Origin: Morella rubra
Lineage: Eukaryota > Streptophyta > Magnoliopsida > Fagales > Myricaceae
Direction of reading: 5' to 3'
DNA: 64,000 nt
Assembly (NCBI GenBank): GCA_003952965.2
Contig: CM025854.1
Span: 23,531,858-23,595,857 of the forward strand
Part shown: piece by piece, positions 12,301 to 24,946 of the stretch
How the letters are laid out: each line of letters begins with the position of its first letter
Numbering within the stretch: position 1 is the stretch's first letter
Made by a program: the position numbers and the translations under genes
Notes under the pieces: generated by a model
What the model was told of the DNA's origin: nothing
The model's database searches: none
Seen by the model: the letters and a program-made list of their open reading frames with translations, nothing else

Positions 12301-14488
12301 CCAAATTCAAGTCTAAGATGTTCTACTAGTATCCATTTTTCCCACAATTGATATTTACTATTTTTTCTGCCCTGAGAAATCATATCTAGCGCAACACGGT
12401 TTGAAGAAGTTTATGTGCACAAGTAATTCAGAAACTCAAGGCTACAACAAAGTTATACACAGACCAGAGACATCAAAATACCAAATTGACAAACTCTAAT
12501 GCACCTTCTGTAAGTAACCGGTGTCCAACTTTTGTCTTTTAGTAGCTTGGCTGTCGAGACCCATAGAACTCCTCGAACTCTTTTCATCAATGCCCTCTAC
12601 CTTCTCTGGAAACCTATATGGTTAAGAAGGCCACAAGGGATAATGGCAAAAACAGGAGGAGAAGTAAAAGTGAAAATTTTATTTCAAAAGAAGCATTTCA
12701 CAAAAACGAGATCTATTACAAGTGCTCAAACCATAAGAGAAAGGTACTCTGACATCTTCTATAACATTATATACAGAGTCTCAATTTCCAACCTTTGGTG
12801 GAAGCCTAACAGGGGAAACACCGCCAACTAGTGAAAAAAAAATAAAGAGGAGATAAAGTATGGACTGGTCCTGCCACCAAGCAGAAAGGTAATTGAGAAA
12901 TAACTAACACCTCAAGAATCGTGTGGAATGAACTTCTCGAGGTTTATTCTGCTTGGCCAAGTGACTTGCTGTTGGTTTCATAAAAGTTGGATTCCTTGCT
13001 AAAGCCGACTTGACTGGGGACTTTGATTTGGCTTTTGGACTAGCATCAGCCATCTGATTGTCAAACCCTATTCCTAAAGACATGAAATTTTCATTAGTTG
13101 CAGCACAAGCCAGTGGATATAGAACAAACAAAAATAAGAAAAATAGAGAGGTAGTTACCAATTAATGAAGGGGACATGTAGTATTTTTCTATAAGTATCC
13201 AGACATGCAAATACTGGGCACTGTTATATGGATATGTCAAGGTCAAGCAATCCTATTGGGGACTGAAAAACATAAGTGGAATCAATGCAGTAAATGCTGC
13301 TGCAATCAGTTGTCAATAAATACTTATTACGAAGAGTGGATTGTATGGCAACTCATTTCAACCAACAAGACATAGCCAAACAGACTCATTTATTCACTAT
13401 TTGAGCTATTATTTTGGGAGAGCTGGTTTAACCCTACTCCTATAAACAAGCAAAACAAATAAACTTGAATGGACCAAAGTGGGGCTAAAAAGTTATAAAT
13501 GCTGGAAAGTATAGAAAGTCTGTCCTTATACTGATCAGATGTATATGACAGATTATTGGCAATTTAAAAGCAGTTAGAAGATTAAAATAACCATTGAATA
13601 GGATATCTGTCGATCACTCTAATTTTTTTATTGTTCCTATTATCTTTACCAACTTTTGTAGTAATCTCTGCAATGTGGAAGAAAACTGAAAAAAAACATT
13701 AAAGGTCTCTGTTCTAATTTTAACCTACGACTAATACTAACATCAAAAACTTCAAATATTCTGATTCTTGACGTAAGGACACCATATGTCTATTGGTAAC
13801 TAACTTAATCTTATGAGTTTAGCCGAGAATTCCAGAACCATGTTCAGCATGAAAATGCTCAAGAGTTTATCAAACACAAAAATGCTTAAATGACGCTAAC
13901 TCCATCAACTGCTTCATTTTTCATTTCTAAGGATCAGCACAGAAAAAAACAAAGTTTAAGAATCCAGTAACATGATACCTTTAGTGGTCTCATGTTTTGC
14001 AGAAACTTCAGAACACATGCAGCTATCGGAGGTCTTCCCAGTGGTATTCAAGTCTTCATCATTTCTGGATTTAGCAACGGTGCTCATATGTCCTGCGGGA
14101 ACGTCTTTTACCCACTTCAACTTTACCATGAAAGCTAGAAATAATTGTGTATAATTAGAAACGAATAGACGTAAGAGTAAATAAGATAGGTACTAAAAAT
14201 GAAAACAACCTTGTAGAATGAACGATATACGCATTTTACTCACAAAAAAGAAACAAGGAACCATCCAAGCACATGAATTATCGATTAACCAACGAATATG
14301 TCGTGGAAATGCTTACGCGAAGGCGGATGATTTGGTGCTGATTCGAACCAGAGCTCGGCTTCTCTGGCCTCCAGATAAGTCTCGGGCCTTGTGAAATCGT
14401 AGAAGCGAGCCGCATCGAACTCGTAATCAAGATCGATTTCTTCAGCCGCAGAAGGTTCTCTAACGAACTCTTCCATGTCTTCCTCCAT
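9012..14488 (-). CDS. TPXL: TPX2-LIKE protein (TPXL2/TPXL3 type), spindle and Aurora kinase cofactor
   Basis: Plant TPX2-family proteins bind microtubules and activate alpha-Aurora kinases in spindle assembly. Fifteen exons, read downward: 14317-14488, 13979-14134, 12911-13073, 12505-12613, 12151-12189, 11861-11958, 11676-11754, 11493-11555, 11347-11409, 10821-10868, 10666-10731, 10466-10528, 10229-10294, 10088-10132, 9012-9056. They total 1275 nt, 424 residues plus stop, with all junctions in phase and flanked by GT/AG. Visible motifs: Aurora-binding YEFDAARFYDF (22-32), PFMVKLKW, FMKPTASHLAKQNKPR (~140-155), KRQKL, VAYLKHQ, FKARPLNRK (264-272), LEAPSLPLPKKS, VFHLKTSQRA. The C-terminal half of full TPX2 (~750 residues) is absent, as in the short TPXL members. 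The last exon, VNIKAGNKIIFMPH, is the least certain. The start codon is the first ATG after a purine-rich context, and the next residues match the family. Confidence 0.9.
9329..9369. repeat. poly-G tract (41 nt) in a TPXL intron
   Basis: Forty-one consecutive G, interrupted only at its edges, inside the last TPXL intron (9057-10087). On the minus strand it is a poly-C tract. It creates spurious poly-Gly and poly-Pro open frames on both strands. Confidence 0.97.
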
Positions 14489-15330
14489 TTTTTCTATCGC
14501 TTTCGCGTCAACTCCAAGTTTTCAGAATCACGTTTCAGGCAAGGAAGCCTAGGAATGCCATTGCCATTGTCAGTTCTCTCTTAGTTTTTAAATACGGTTG
14601 TGTAGGTTTTATTGCCCACCAATATTTTTTTTGTCGCCGTAACTTCCACGGGAAACGAGAGAGAAAGCTCCGGTTTTGCTGCTTCAGGAGAACGAACCAA
14701 ACAAACAGCATTGAGTCAACGATTTTCCCTCACTCTCTCTCTCTCTCTCTCTCTCAGCGAGAGAGAAAGTACCAGTCACTCCCTCCAAAACCTCCATCAA
14801 AACATCTCCCTCTCTCTCTATAACTTTCCCGGCAAATCTCCCTTTCTAGGCTTTTATTTTACGGAAAAAAAAAAACGTTCAACTAGGGACAGGATTGCGT
14901 AATGTTCTGATCGAGTAAAACCCTAATTATCCAAAAAGGAAAATTCGCGTCGAAGGAAAAGGCGAGAATCTCGGTCTCTGTTAAGGAAGCATGGCAGTGG
15001 AAGGAATAGGCAAGGAGGATGAGGACGTAGCGGGCTTTTTATAGCGCCCAAATTGGTGAAGGGCCCGAATTTTTGAACTGGTGGGGTCCCAATGTCGCGA
15101 CTGCTTGAACAGTTGACGGGTGGATAACGTTGGCAATCTGTATGACGATGTCCTCATTGTTCGGCGCTTCTCTACAAATAATTATTGGACGAATGCGAGA
15201 TTTCACCACAACATTACCGGAAAATAATAATAATAATAATAATTTCTTATTTTAAACTTTTTCTCCTCCATTTTTTTTAACGTTTTGAGGATAGGAGAAG
15301 AAGAACTATCCCCCTATAATAAGTAAACCA
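14489..15330 (-). promoter_or_regulatory. Probable leader and promoter of TPXL
   Basis: Immediately upstream of the TPXL start codon. It holds a CT microsatellite with a following GAGAGA run near 14737-14768 and an AAT microsatellite near 15220-15243. I saw no clear AACGG mitotic (MSA) core here. An ATG-led frame at 14991 (plus) stops after about 17 codons. Confidence 0.4.
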
Positions 15331-15703
15331 ATGGCGGATAGCAACTGCCGAGTGGATCAAATTACAAAGTATTCTGAGAATTCTATTTTTAAAAAGAAAG
15401 AACCGTCGAACCATTTTTTATCCTTTTCGTTAAGATTCTGTTTAGAAAAAGTAATTATGATCTTTTTCTGCTTAGACCTTGGACACCAATTTCCTTTCTG
15501 TAAACAATTATATACACGCTTTTGGACAATAAAACGCGACCGTCTTAAAAAATGGAATGTTCCTACAGTATCCGACTATCCCTTGGCCTTAAACCTTAAA
15601 GGACAACAAAAATAGTCATATTTTCTCTTTTAAGGTATACGGCATTATAAGAACGACGAAGACAGGTGAATCCTATGTACCAGTGGTCCAAGGTAGCATC
15701 GAT
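15331..15703. other. Intergenic, nothing recognised
   Basis: AT-rich DNA with one 94-codon open frame lacking family resemblance or splice support. Confidence 0.4.
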
Positions 15704-15832
15704 TATTTTTTTTTCTAGGCAAATTGTAGAAGCACTGAAGCAGGACCAAGCCTGCGGGAAAGGGGGGATTCGACCCCCGAATCTAGCCCTCCCGAAAGGG
15801 AGGAGATGCCAACAGAGCTACAGCTCACTGGC
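15704..15832 (-). mobile_element. tRNA-derived SINE
   Basis: Read on the minus strand, this ~129-bp element opens with a tRNA-like segment: an A-box-like TAGCTCTGTTGGC and a B-box-like GGTCGAATCC at roughly tRNA spacing, then a short non-tRNA tail ending in TTTGCCTAG and an A run. Imperfect target-site duplications flank it (AAGGTAGCATCGAT at 15690-15703, AAGGTAGCTTGAT at 15833-15845). It is not a tRNA gene: no acceptor stem closes and the A-rich tail is present. Confidence 0.75.
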
Positions 15833-18000
15833 AAGGTAGCTTGATGTGATTGTAGACCCATCAGACCAACAGCAATTGACAAAGGTTGGAAGCTTTTGAA
15901 ATTTTGAATTGAATATAGAAGAAAAGACGAGGCGGTCGATTTGGCCTGAAAGTCGCTTGTTTGTCTTTATTTTGTTTTTCTCCTTTTTCTGCTGAAATTT
16001 GGTCCTTAATGCGTAATTGTGTCAAGTCATCTCCTTCGGCAGTTTCTTTTCCAGTTGTATATACCTTTGCTGGTTGGTTCAAATCGAGGACTCCGTGAAC
16101 GAATCTTGTCGAGTTCAGCAGGACAATGTGCTTTGTCTTCTTGCAAATGAAGTGAATAGGAACACGCTCCTGCAAATTCAAATTCTGAGGAAGGCGATCG
16201 ATGACAACCTCACAAGCCCCGCGCGCGGGTACGGTGATAAATAGGTAACACTAGACGATCCAGCTTTTGTTTGACGTTTCTTTCTAAGCCCCAGCTCCTC
16301 GTGTCTATCCTTTAGAGTTCTTCTTTTGGATTGGATTATAAATTATAATTACATGTTTGCAAATATTGGATGGGTTAAGTAACTTGGTGACTAAAATGGT
16401 ACAGTATATGCTTATCACGATATGGTGAAGAATAAGAGATGGCCTTATGTTAAACGGATGCGAAGTGGACATAAAAACCTATGTTGGGTTTCTTCACGTG
16501 GAGTCTGGGACTCGAGTGATCGATCACCTTGGTTGACTAAGGCCTCGACAACAAATTAACAATTGAGTCAATGTCGCAGCAGACAGCTACAGTGGATCAG
16601 ATTCTGCAATATTTTGCATGATCAGAACCACATAATTGATGACAACCAACAAATCACGATTTGTATAAACTGGTAAACCAAAGCTAGCTGGTGGTATGTA
16701 TATTACGAAGCATGTTCAACGGACTAGTGAGAAATAAAGGCCTCCTCTCTAGCTAGCCGGGTTACCAAACTCCAACAACTCTACGACACATAAAGTACAT
16801 GCCGTACTCCTACCAGGCCCTGCATGCCGATACCGACTACGCGTTCCCCTCACGTACGCCCACGCGGAGCCTCCTCGTGACACTCCTGTCGTAGCCGGTA
16901 GCCCATACACCAACGCGTACCAGTCCTGATCACGCTTCACTAATATTCTAGTTAATGGTTCTCGATCTCATTCTCGTCCCTTTTATTACTCATAAATGGC
17001 TTTTTCATTTTGTAGAAATATTTTATGTGGGACTCTCCTAATAGAAAACTTTTCATAAAGTTTTCTCATTTCCAAAATACTAATTATTAAAAATTACATT
17101 TTAAAAAACTTTAACAGAGAGATTGGCTTAGAAGATGGGCCTCAGTTACGATTCCTCAACCCCTGATAAGTCCATGCACCAATTATATATAAGTCATGAA
17201 TCCTGCTGGTCTAAACCTTAGACTACTCCTAAATGAGCTTGCTTGATTTCCCAAGAGTCTTGCTGCCTACGGTGACTACAGACTCAAGTTAAATGAGACA
17301 TAATAAACTGAAAGACTGCAGAGAAATACTTCCATATGTACCGGTGGATTGCAGTGAAATAGAAAATAGAGGTGTATGATGTTGAAGTGCGTTCATGGCT
17401 TCTTAAACTTCTATGCATAATTATTGGATAGCACCAACGGAAATAATTATGCATAACACCAACGGAAAAAAAATATTCGCAACGATGACATTCATAACAG
17501 TTTTAAATATTCAATAAATTAAGTTATTTTCTTTCTTTTTTTTTTTTTTTGGAGCAAATACAGTCTGTACAAAATAAAAATCCCTCAAAAGTTGCTGCTT
17601 GAGTCCATGAACAACATTCTGCGGGGAGCAGCTGCGAATGTTGTGGGCTGCGGCCCTGGGAAGCCGTTGCCAACCATGGGCTGCTCACTGCTCACTGCTG
17701 CACGCGTGCCGTGGGCTGTCGCAATGCAGCCACGTTGTAAAATTAGAAATTTGGAACTCTTTTTTTTGTTTTAATCAGAAATTTGGAACTCTTGATTGTC
17801 ATGGAAAACTATGCAAATTACACCCTTACTCAAGAACCCACGCGGGCTGTTATATGCGGACAATAAGAATAATGTACTGAAAATCATTTATCTGAATAAT
17901 AATTATTTAGATGTCACATATTTATATTTATTTATTAGGTAATATAATGTGACATAAAATGTTACGTAGATATTATTGAGCGATATTGTAGAAAAGTTAT
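15833..18000. other. Intergenic, no gene recognised
   Basis: Mostly AT-rich. Two GC-rich patches stand out: 16740-16930 and 17615-17740, the latter with short repeats such as GCTCACTGCTCACTGCTGC. Their open frames (60-80 codons) resemble no family I know and have no splice context. They may be old mobile-element or gene fragments. Confidence 0.4.
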
Positions 18001-18001
18001 A

Positions 18002-18890
18002 CTAATGATTAATGAACCAAAAGCGGTAAGTACGACTCTTCGTTTCTTTGTTCACTTGATATTTTATTCTAAACCAAGGTACATATTTGATGTGAACCTC
18101 GTCAAGAATAACGAGACCCAACAACGAATAGGGAACCCAAAATCGTTCTAGGATAGCTTCGAATGGAAGACCTCGACCCGTTTGTTTATCATAAACAAGA
18201 ACCTTGGTATAAGGAAGACGCCACAAACGGTGGTGGAAACTCCTTTTGATAAGTCGAAATGAACGCCATGGGAAATCCCGATAAGTTCGATAAGTTCTTC
18301 AAAGAACCAAAGAGAAATACTCTCACAATTTGTAAAAATGAAGGTCTCCCTTTTTTCATTGCTTTGGTGCCTATATAAAGGCCGTCCATTACAAGGAAAA
18401 AAAACCCTAACATTAAAACCCTAATTAAAGCTGAAAAATTGGTAAGAAAATAAATCCTTACACGCCTAAAACAAAACAAGACAAGAAGGAAATAAATACT
18501 TACTCGCCTAAAACAAAACAAAGCCTAAGGAAAGAGAAGGGTGGCGCCTAAAATAGCCATGCAATCTGAACCAAATAAGGAAACAAAATGGCGCCTAATT
18601 GATCCTCCTTAAAATGACGCCTAATTGAGTATTGTCTTGCCAATTTGAGCTTAGCTTTAACCGGATCCTTCTAGAACTTGAATCATGTTGACAATCCTTC
18701 GTTGTTCACGTGGATCATGCTCAATGGGCCTCCACGCATTTGCTTGAGCCCATGCCTCTTGAATTAGACCGTTGAGTACATCTTTAAACTTCTTTGCTCG
18801 TGCTCTCGTAACCGGCCCAATTGGGATTTGAACGAATCCTTCGAAGCGGTGCCTTGATTTCCATCAATATTGATATACGATAGATCAACA
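18002..18890 (-). mobile_element. Ty3/gypsy LTR retrotransposon fossil (pol tail plus one LTR)
   Basis: On the minus strand, about 18650-18890 carries the C-terminal tail of a plant Ty3/gypsy polyprotein, recognisable by IGPVTRARAKKFKDVLNGLI. Downstream, to ~18002, lies sequence typical of the LTR of such elements: a TATA-like TATATAGG followed by the conserved transcribed segment that ends in a TTTGTGGCGTCTTCC-type motif. The rest of the element is not seen. Decayed sequence up to ~19330 may belong to it. It is a partial, broken remnant; the age cannot be estimated without a second LTR. Confidence 0.65.
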
Positions 18891-19568
18891 CTTGTTATGC
18901 CTCTATTTAATAGAATGATGGGCTTCGTTATTGAGGTAGTAACCTTAAGCAAACGAGTGGGTATAATATACAAAGAACCTTCTGGAAGTACATGTGCCTC
19001 TATTTTATAGGATGAGTGCATGCACTGAATGAGATCAAATATAATACCTTCTGGAAGTGATCAATGATGTTGAGAAGGTATTTACACAATTAGTTTATTG
19101 TATCCTTAGACCTGAGAGGTTTATACGGATCTATTTATTGTGTATTTGTGCTTTGACCAAGTCATTTGGTGGTGATCTTTCTAGGTCAAATATTTCAGAT
19201 AACGTTGGGTCTTGTACATAATAAACGGGTTTGTGTAAATGCTCAATAAGGAATCCACCAGTCTCTTGATGAAACAATATATTCAATATATTTGTAAATG
19301 GTTGGACTAGAAAAAGAAACAATTGGCCAATGATATTTAGTGAAAATGTTTTTCGAAATTAATGAAAATTTTTTTTTTTCCATGTGATCCTACGACCGAA
19401 ATCTGAGGTCCTTAACGATCCACGCTATGCCTATATTGCAGTTAGGGTTCAGAAAAAGACTATCAAAAAGACTATAAGATAGTTTTTTTCCAGACAATTA
19501 ACGATTATGACTTTGAGAAACCCTGTGACGGTTGTGAGGCGTGGAAATGAATGATGCAAAATTACTTA
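18891..19568. other. Decayed sequence, possibly more of the Ty3/gypsy remnant
   Basis: Short open frames on the minus strand (18764-19021, 19131-19322) lie upstream of the recognisable pol tail in the same orientation. They do not show a domain I can name. No gene is supported. Confidence 0.3.
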
Positions 19569-20523
19569 GGGTCCATTTTTTGACTGTAAAACTATTGTTT
19601 ACGTAAAAAACTTTTTATTGAAATGTTTTTAGGAAAAATTTTCCTTTTCATTGTTTGGTTATTCTTTTAAAATATTTTCAAGAAAATTTTTTTTTATGTT
19701 TGAAAATATTTTTGTATTTTTTGGTTTAAATTTAATGCCTTTAATTTATACTTTTGACATTTTAGTCCCTCAGATATCGATTTCAACCCGTCGGGTTTCT
19801 AAAGTAAGTTTTTTAGACAAATCGATTTTCCCTCCTATTGTGGTCAGCCAACAGAAAGAATTGTGCGTATGCGAATTTTAGATATCATCTCAACGCCAAT
19901 CGTAGGCTGCCCCGTGACATGAAATTTTTCTCAAAATTCAAATATTTTAGTCCTTAAAGTATTGATTCAACGTAAAAGTCCATGAGGTACACTTTTGCAA
20001 TAAAAATTGGTTCCCGCATTTCAATTGTCGTTACCCAACTAAAAGAGAAATATCCACGTGGCCTGGAAAGAGAAGAATATAAAACTATAATGCAACTTCA
20101 AATTCAATTTTTATTTAAAAATATTACTTTTTATTTATATATACATATATTTTTTTTAATAGAAAATTTAATAATTTTGTGTTAGAGGAACATTTTGATA
20201 ATTTTACATATGGTTTAATGGCCAAATAAGAAAAAATGCAATAATTGATTGTTTTTTAAACATATGAGGTGGAATAAAATATTTAGGAATTTGAGAGAAG
20301 CTTACTGAAATTTGGCCTAGCTATTAGGCGTATTATAGTGTTCACCCAAAAAAAAATTTGACTTACGAAAAATTTGAGCTTAGTTTGTTTTCTGGAAAAT
20401 AATGGAACTTTTACGGTTGACTTGAAAACTTTTTACTTTGACCTCATTTTCAAGTGTTTGCAAATACTGTAAAACAAGTAAAAAAAATTACGAAATTTGA
20501 TTTACAAGCAAACAAACGGACCC
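19569..20523. mobile_element. TIR element of ~955 bp (non-autonomous DNA transposon)
   Basis: The left end begins GGGTCCATTTTTTGACTG and the right end is the inverse of GGGTCCGTTTGTTTGCTTG. The similarity is imperfect and continues inwards through T-rich sequence (ACTTTTTA and TTTTCA blocks). The interior is AT-rich and has no transposase. No convincing target-site duplication is visible, so the family is not assigned. Confidence 0.5.
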
Positions 20524-20683
20524 TTGAAATCAAAGACTAAAGGTGTAAGATCAACAAGATCTGAAGATTATCGAAGATTGGAGATTCAATTGCAGACAAT
20601 GTTCAAGATCGTTTGTCTGATCAAGTAAGTATAATTTTTCACAGACAAAAATTCACGGACTCATATCAGTATTAATTTTTTTG

Positions 20684-21476
20684 AGCAAATTATAATTAAT
20701 TTTCTCGAATTATCACCATTTTCTCACTTATCCCTTAAATTATGACCCTCATTCTACTTTAAAAGACCATTATAGCTCTCTTAATTAAAAAAAAAAACGC
20801 GAGGGAGATTTGTAGCAGGTCATGTGTATATTTATCATTTAGAAAATAAATAAAGTTTTGCTTCAGTAAACTAATTGAGCCATCTTATTCCACATGCATT
20901 TCAGGTAACTTTTTTTTTTTTTTTTCTCATTATTCAACATTGATAGGTAGAAGTTCCAAAAAGGACAAAATTATGGTACCTTTAAAAAGTTGTGGATTTT
21001 TTCAGAAGAATTTCACGGGATCTGTGTGAAAGTTGAAGGAGCACGATTTGGGTGTGCTCACTTTGGAAAAAAAAAAAAATCAATCCACAACTCACATTGA
21101 CATTTGTTTTTCTCCATTGATAGCTTATCTTGCAAATCCGTATTCCTAACCGCCAGAGTTATTCATGCTAATGGGATCTGCGCGAAAGTTGCTTCAAAGC
21201 GGAGGAGGTCAAAAGGGTGTGAATCGGATCCATGCGGGGTCTCTCTTTGCTCCCTTGCATTTTCTTGTCTTTTTAAATAGGAGGCGTATAACGGTCTTTT
21301 TAACTTAAGGTGAGGGTCACGGGATGGATTTTGTTCAAGTTAACACTTAAAATCAGTTGGGAAATGGAATTGCAATAAAGATATAGTTGAAAGTGATGAG
21401 TTGCAACAAATCATAGTTTATGGGTAAGTGAGAAAAGAGTAATAGTTCAAGGGTAGTAATTGTAATTTGTCCTAAT
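20684..21476. mobile_element. Degenerate fold-back element of ~790 bp
   Basis: The left end (CAAATTATAATTAATTTTCTCG and onward to TTTTCTCACTTATCCC) is loosely matched in inverse by the right end (GGGTAAGTGAGAAAA to TTGTAATTTGTCC). Further in, ACTTTAAAAGACCATTATA on the left is matched by TAACGGTCTTTTTAACTTAAG on the right. No coding capacity was seen. The repeats are too diverged to set exact ends. Confidence 0.4.
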
Positions 21477-22256
21477 TTTTTATGTTCCAAATAAACTATA
21501 TCGTTATTAAATTACTCAAATTCCTAACATCACGTTTGTTACTTTTATCAAACACACTTTAAAATTTTACTTTACTTTTATCATTTATTCACCAATTTTA
21601 ATACATATCTTTTTTAACACCAACATAAAATTTTAATAAAATTTTACTAAATTTTTATAACCAAATACTATGTAAATCAAGTCACGTGCAAAACAAATTA
21701 TACAAATGTTTTTCTTTTATATTAGAAAATAATAGTAAATAGAATAAAAATTTTCTATAATTATTTGTCCGAATATAACACAATTGAGTGAAATACAGAC
21801 AATCATTAAATACAGTAAAGTTTATATTGTCTAAAATTTAATATTGACAGCATGAAATAGTATATAACTAATATATTATTTGTCTCACTCTGATAAACCA
21901 TACCAGAAACACAAGCAAATCTCTACAAATATTGTACCAGATATCGTAGTGAAGAATAATTTGCTTATGCTTCGGACAAAATGGTACGTTTTTTAAAAAG
22001 TACTTGTAGATCCTGGTCACTAATTACCTTATTATGATGGTTATTATTTTAGCCGCACAAACGACCAGAAAATCCAAATTAACCAACCAAAAAGAATCCT
22101 CCCCCCGTCTTGCCAAAACCAGCGGACATAAAACAGAGTTCTAAACACTGTCTTTATATCCTCGTTTCCTCCAACTACAAAAGACAACCAAACTTTCCAC
22201 TCCGACGGACCACCCGAGGCGTCAGGTTTTTGCGGCGGAGTCACCCGCGAAAACCC
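21477..22256 (+). promoter_or_regulatory. Intergenic DNA and upstream region of the ACS10/12-type gene
   Basis: AT-rich to about 22060, then a GC-richer segment that probably contains the leader. The frame of the gene is open upstream to 22110, but residues before Met 22257 do not resemble the family. Confidence 0.4.
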
Positions 22257-24946
22257 ATGACCCGACCACGAACCCCAGACCACCAAACCGAATCCCAGGC
22301 CCGAAAGCCCGCCGGAGCCACCGCTATGCGCCTCATAGTGCCTCTCCAAGGTGTAGTCCAAGGTCGAGGAGGCCTGATCTTGGGCTCTCTCATCCCCTGC
22401 GCCCTCTTCTACTTCTTCCAGCTCTACCTAAAAAGACACCGTTCTCCCAAATCCGATTCGAACAACATATCGCCTTCTCAGTCCTCGTCGAACCTCGCCG
22501 GGCTCCAGCGCTCGTCGTCCCGGTCCAACTTGTCGAGCCGCGGGTCCATAGGCCGAGTCCAGGTTTCGTCTCGGGCGAGCTCGATTGCTAAACCGAACGA
22601 CTCGCCGTACTATATCGGGCTGGATAAGGCTTCTGAGGATCCATACGACAGATTTTATAACCCGAATGGTATTATCCAGCTCGGGTTGTCTGAAAACAGA
22701 GTGAGTTTCTGGTTTGGCCGTTCAGTTTCCTTTTTTTCATAAAAAAAAAAACATTCTGCTTTTGTTCTTTTGTTTGATTGGGTTTGCGTTAACAGTGCGT
22801 AAAGATGTTTTTTGGATGATTGCAGCTGTGTTTTGATTTGATAGAGAAATGGCTTTCGGAGAACTTGAATGATTCAGTGATCGGAAGTAACGGGGGTGAG
22901 TTGAGTATTACTGGAATCGCGGGGTACCAACCGTTCGATGGGTTGATGGAGTTGAAAGTGGTAAAATTGACACCTTTATTCATTTCAAATGAGGAGAAAA
23001 AGATTATGACTTTGCTTTCCATAGGCTATGAAAATCTATTTTGCTCTATGGAAATCTGTTTAGCTTGTTTGGATTTGGAGAAACTGACTTCATGTTGGTT
23101 GCAATTGTAAATGGATGTGACTACTCTAGCGTTCTTTGTTCATGCGGTAATGGGTATCAGACTTCAGTTATAGTGGGTTGATTTCCACTTTATGGGTTAC
23201 TTTCTATGGAAATTTTTTATTCCTCGGCACTAAATTGGCTTTATCTAAAATAACTTGTGGTGCCGAACCAATTAGGGCGATGAGAAGAAGCAGGTCTAAG
23301 TCTCCCTGGTTGATGATCTGTGGAAGTTATTCTGTTGCAATGAGAGGAAAAACCTGTGCTAAATCCATAGGTTATTATCTCCTATATCTAGGACCGTAAA
23401 CCTTTTTGCAGTCAACATTTAGCAGTTCAGCATACAATTTTTTAAACACCATGTCTACATTCACATCTAGTGTGTTTTGCTTGAATCTGATTAAGTGTGA
23501 TTCTTTGGCATTGAATCTGTTCCTTTTCACAACAAGGACAAATCGCTTCCTTTTTTCTTGAAGCTGCAGTAACCCTTGTTATCATTGTCCTATTGGTTTT
23601 GGTTGAGGGTGTTGGTAATAAGTACAAATTCTTGGAAGGTGTTACGTGGCATATGCCTATTTAAGTGCTTACATTGTGTTTGTGGTGTTGCCATCTTTAT
23701 TACGTTCGTTGTTATTACTATTACTATTGTTTTTTTTCTGGACTTTACAGGCAATGGCAGGTTTCATGTCTCAGATCATGGGAAGAGCAGTCTCGTTTGA
23801 CCCTTCACTGATGGTTTTAACCTCTGGTGCAACTCCTGCTCTTGAGATACTATGTTTCTGCTTGGCAGACCCTGGAAATGCATTTCTTGTACCCACACCG
23901 TATTATCCTGGGTAATTTTGCACATTCATTATAAATTATATCTATGGAGGAGACAAATTTTTTGAATCAACCAAGAACCCCCCCCCCCCCCCCTCTTCTC
24001 TCCTCCTCCTCTCCTCCCCCCGGGACAATCCCCAAAACAAAATCTCTGAAGTTGCTATGCTCTAATGTACTGTAGAAGCTAATTTCGGATGATCTGCAGT
24101 TTTGACAGAGATATGAGATGGCGAACTGGAGTGGAATTAATACCAGTTCATTGTCGCAGCGCTGACAACTTCATCATCAGTCTCACTGCTCTTGATCAAG
24201 CTTTTAATCAGGCAAGAAAACGAGGAGTAAAAGTTCGTGGGATTCTCATCTCCAATCCCTCAAATCCTGTTGGCAATTTGCTACCAAGGGAAACACTGAA
24301 TAATATCTTAGACTTTGCCCAAGAGAAGAACATCCATATTATCTCAGATGAAATATTTGCGGGTTCTACATATGGAAACGAGGAGTTTGTAAGCATGGCT
24401 GAAATTCTTGACTCAGAAGGTATTGACAAAAGCAGAATTCATCTAGTGTATGGTCTATCGAAAGATCTCTCTCTTCCAGGATTTAGAGTTGGGGTTATCT
24501 ATTCCTTCAATGAGAGTGTTTTTGTTGCTGCTAAAAGGTTAACGAGGTTTTCTGCGATTTCTGCTCCAACCCAGTGGCTACTAGTTTCAATGCTTTCAGA
24601 TACTAGATTCACTCGGGCATACATCGAGACCAGCAAAAAAAGGATACGGGAAATTCATGATTTATTTGTGGCAGGTTTGAATCAACTAGGAATCAGGTCT
24701 GCAATGAGTAGTGCGGGTTTCTATTGTTGGGCTGATATGAGTGGATTAATTCTATCTTACAGTGAGAAAGGGGAACTTGAGTTATGGGATAAGCTATTAA
24801 ATGTTGCTAAGATCAATGTAACTCCAGGGTCTGCTTGTCACTGCATCGAACCAGGATGGTTCCGGTGTTGTTTTACTACTTTATCCCAAGAGGATATTCC
24901 TATAGTTATGGAACGGATCCGGAAAGTGGCCGAAACTTGTAAATAG
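22257..24946 (+). CDS. ACS10: ACS10/ACS12-type PLP-dependent aminotransferase
   Basis: It belongs to the ACC-synthase-like clade of ACS10/ACS12. In Arabidopsis, recombinant proteins of this clade act as aminotransferases for aspartate and aromatic amino acids rather than as ACC synthases. Four exons (22257-22700, 22826-22960, 23751-23911, 24100-24946) join to 1587 nt, 528 residues. The clade-specific N-terminus is present: [16 protein letters not shown], a hydrophobic stretch (~39-58), then a Ser/Arg-rich linker. PLP-fold motifs: [40 protein letters not shown] (Asp330) and the Schiff-base lysine in [15 protein letters not shown] (Lys368). It converges on the DUF688 gene. The start at 22257 is chosen because homology begins near it; Met at 22326 is an alternative. 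Confidence 0.92.
23978..23993. repeat. poly-C tract (16 nt) in ACS intron 3
   Basis: Sixteen C, followed by further CT-rich sequence to ~24020, in the intron between the exons ending at 23911 and starting at 24100. Confidence 0.9.

Noticed and set aside
15740-15832. tRNA gene
   Set aside because: Box A and B are present, but no cloverleaf closes, and the A-rich tail with flanking duplications marks a SINE.
16749-16940. GC-rich 63-codon frame
   Set aside because: No family resemblance, start context or splice sites; listed only as part of the spacer.
18002-18521. Two overlapping minus-strand frames of 74 and 110 codons
   Set aside because: They fall in sequence recognised as an LTR of the Ty3/gypsy remnant, which is not protein coding.
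22044-22361. 105-codon minus-strand frame rich in Gly and Trp
   Set aside because: Antisense shadow of the GC-rich first exon of the ACS10/12-type gene.
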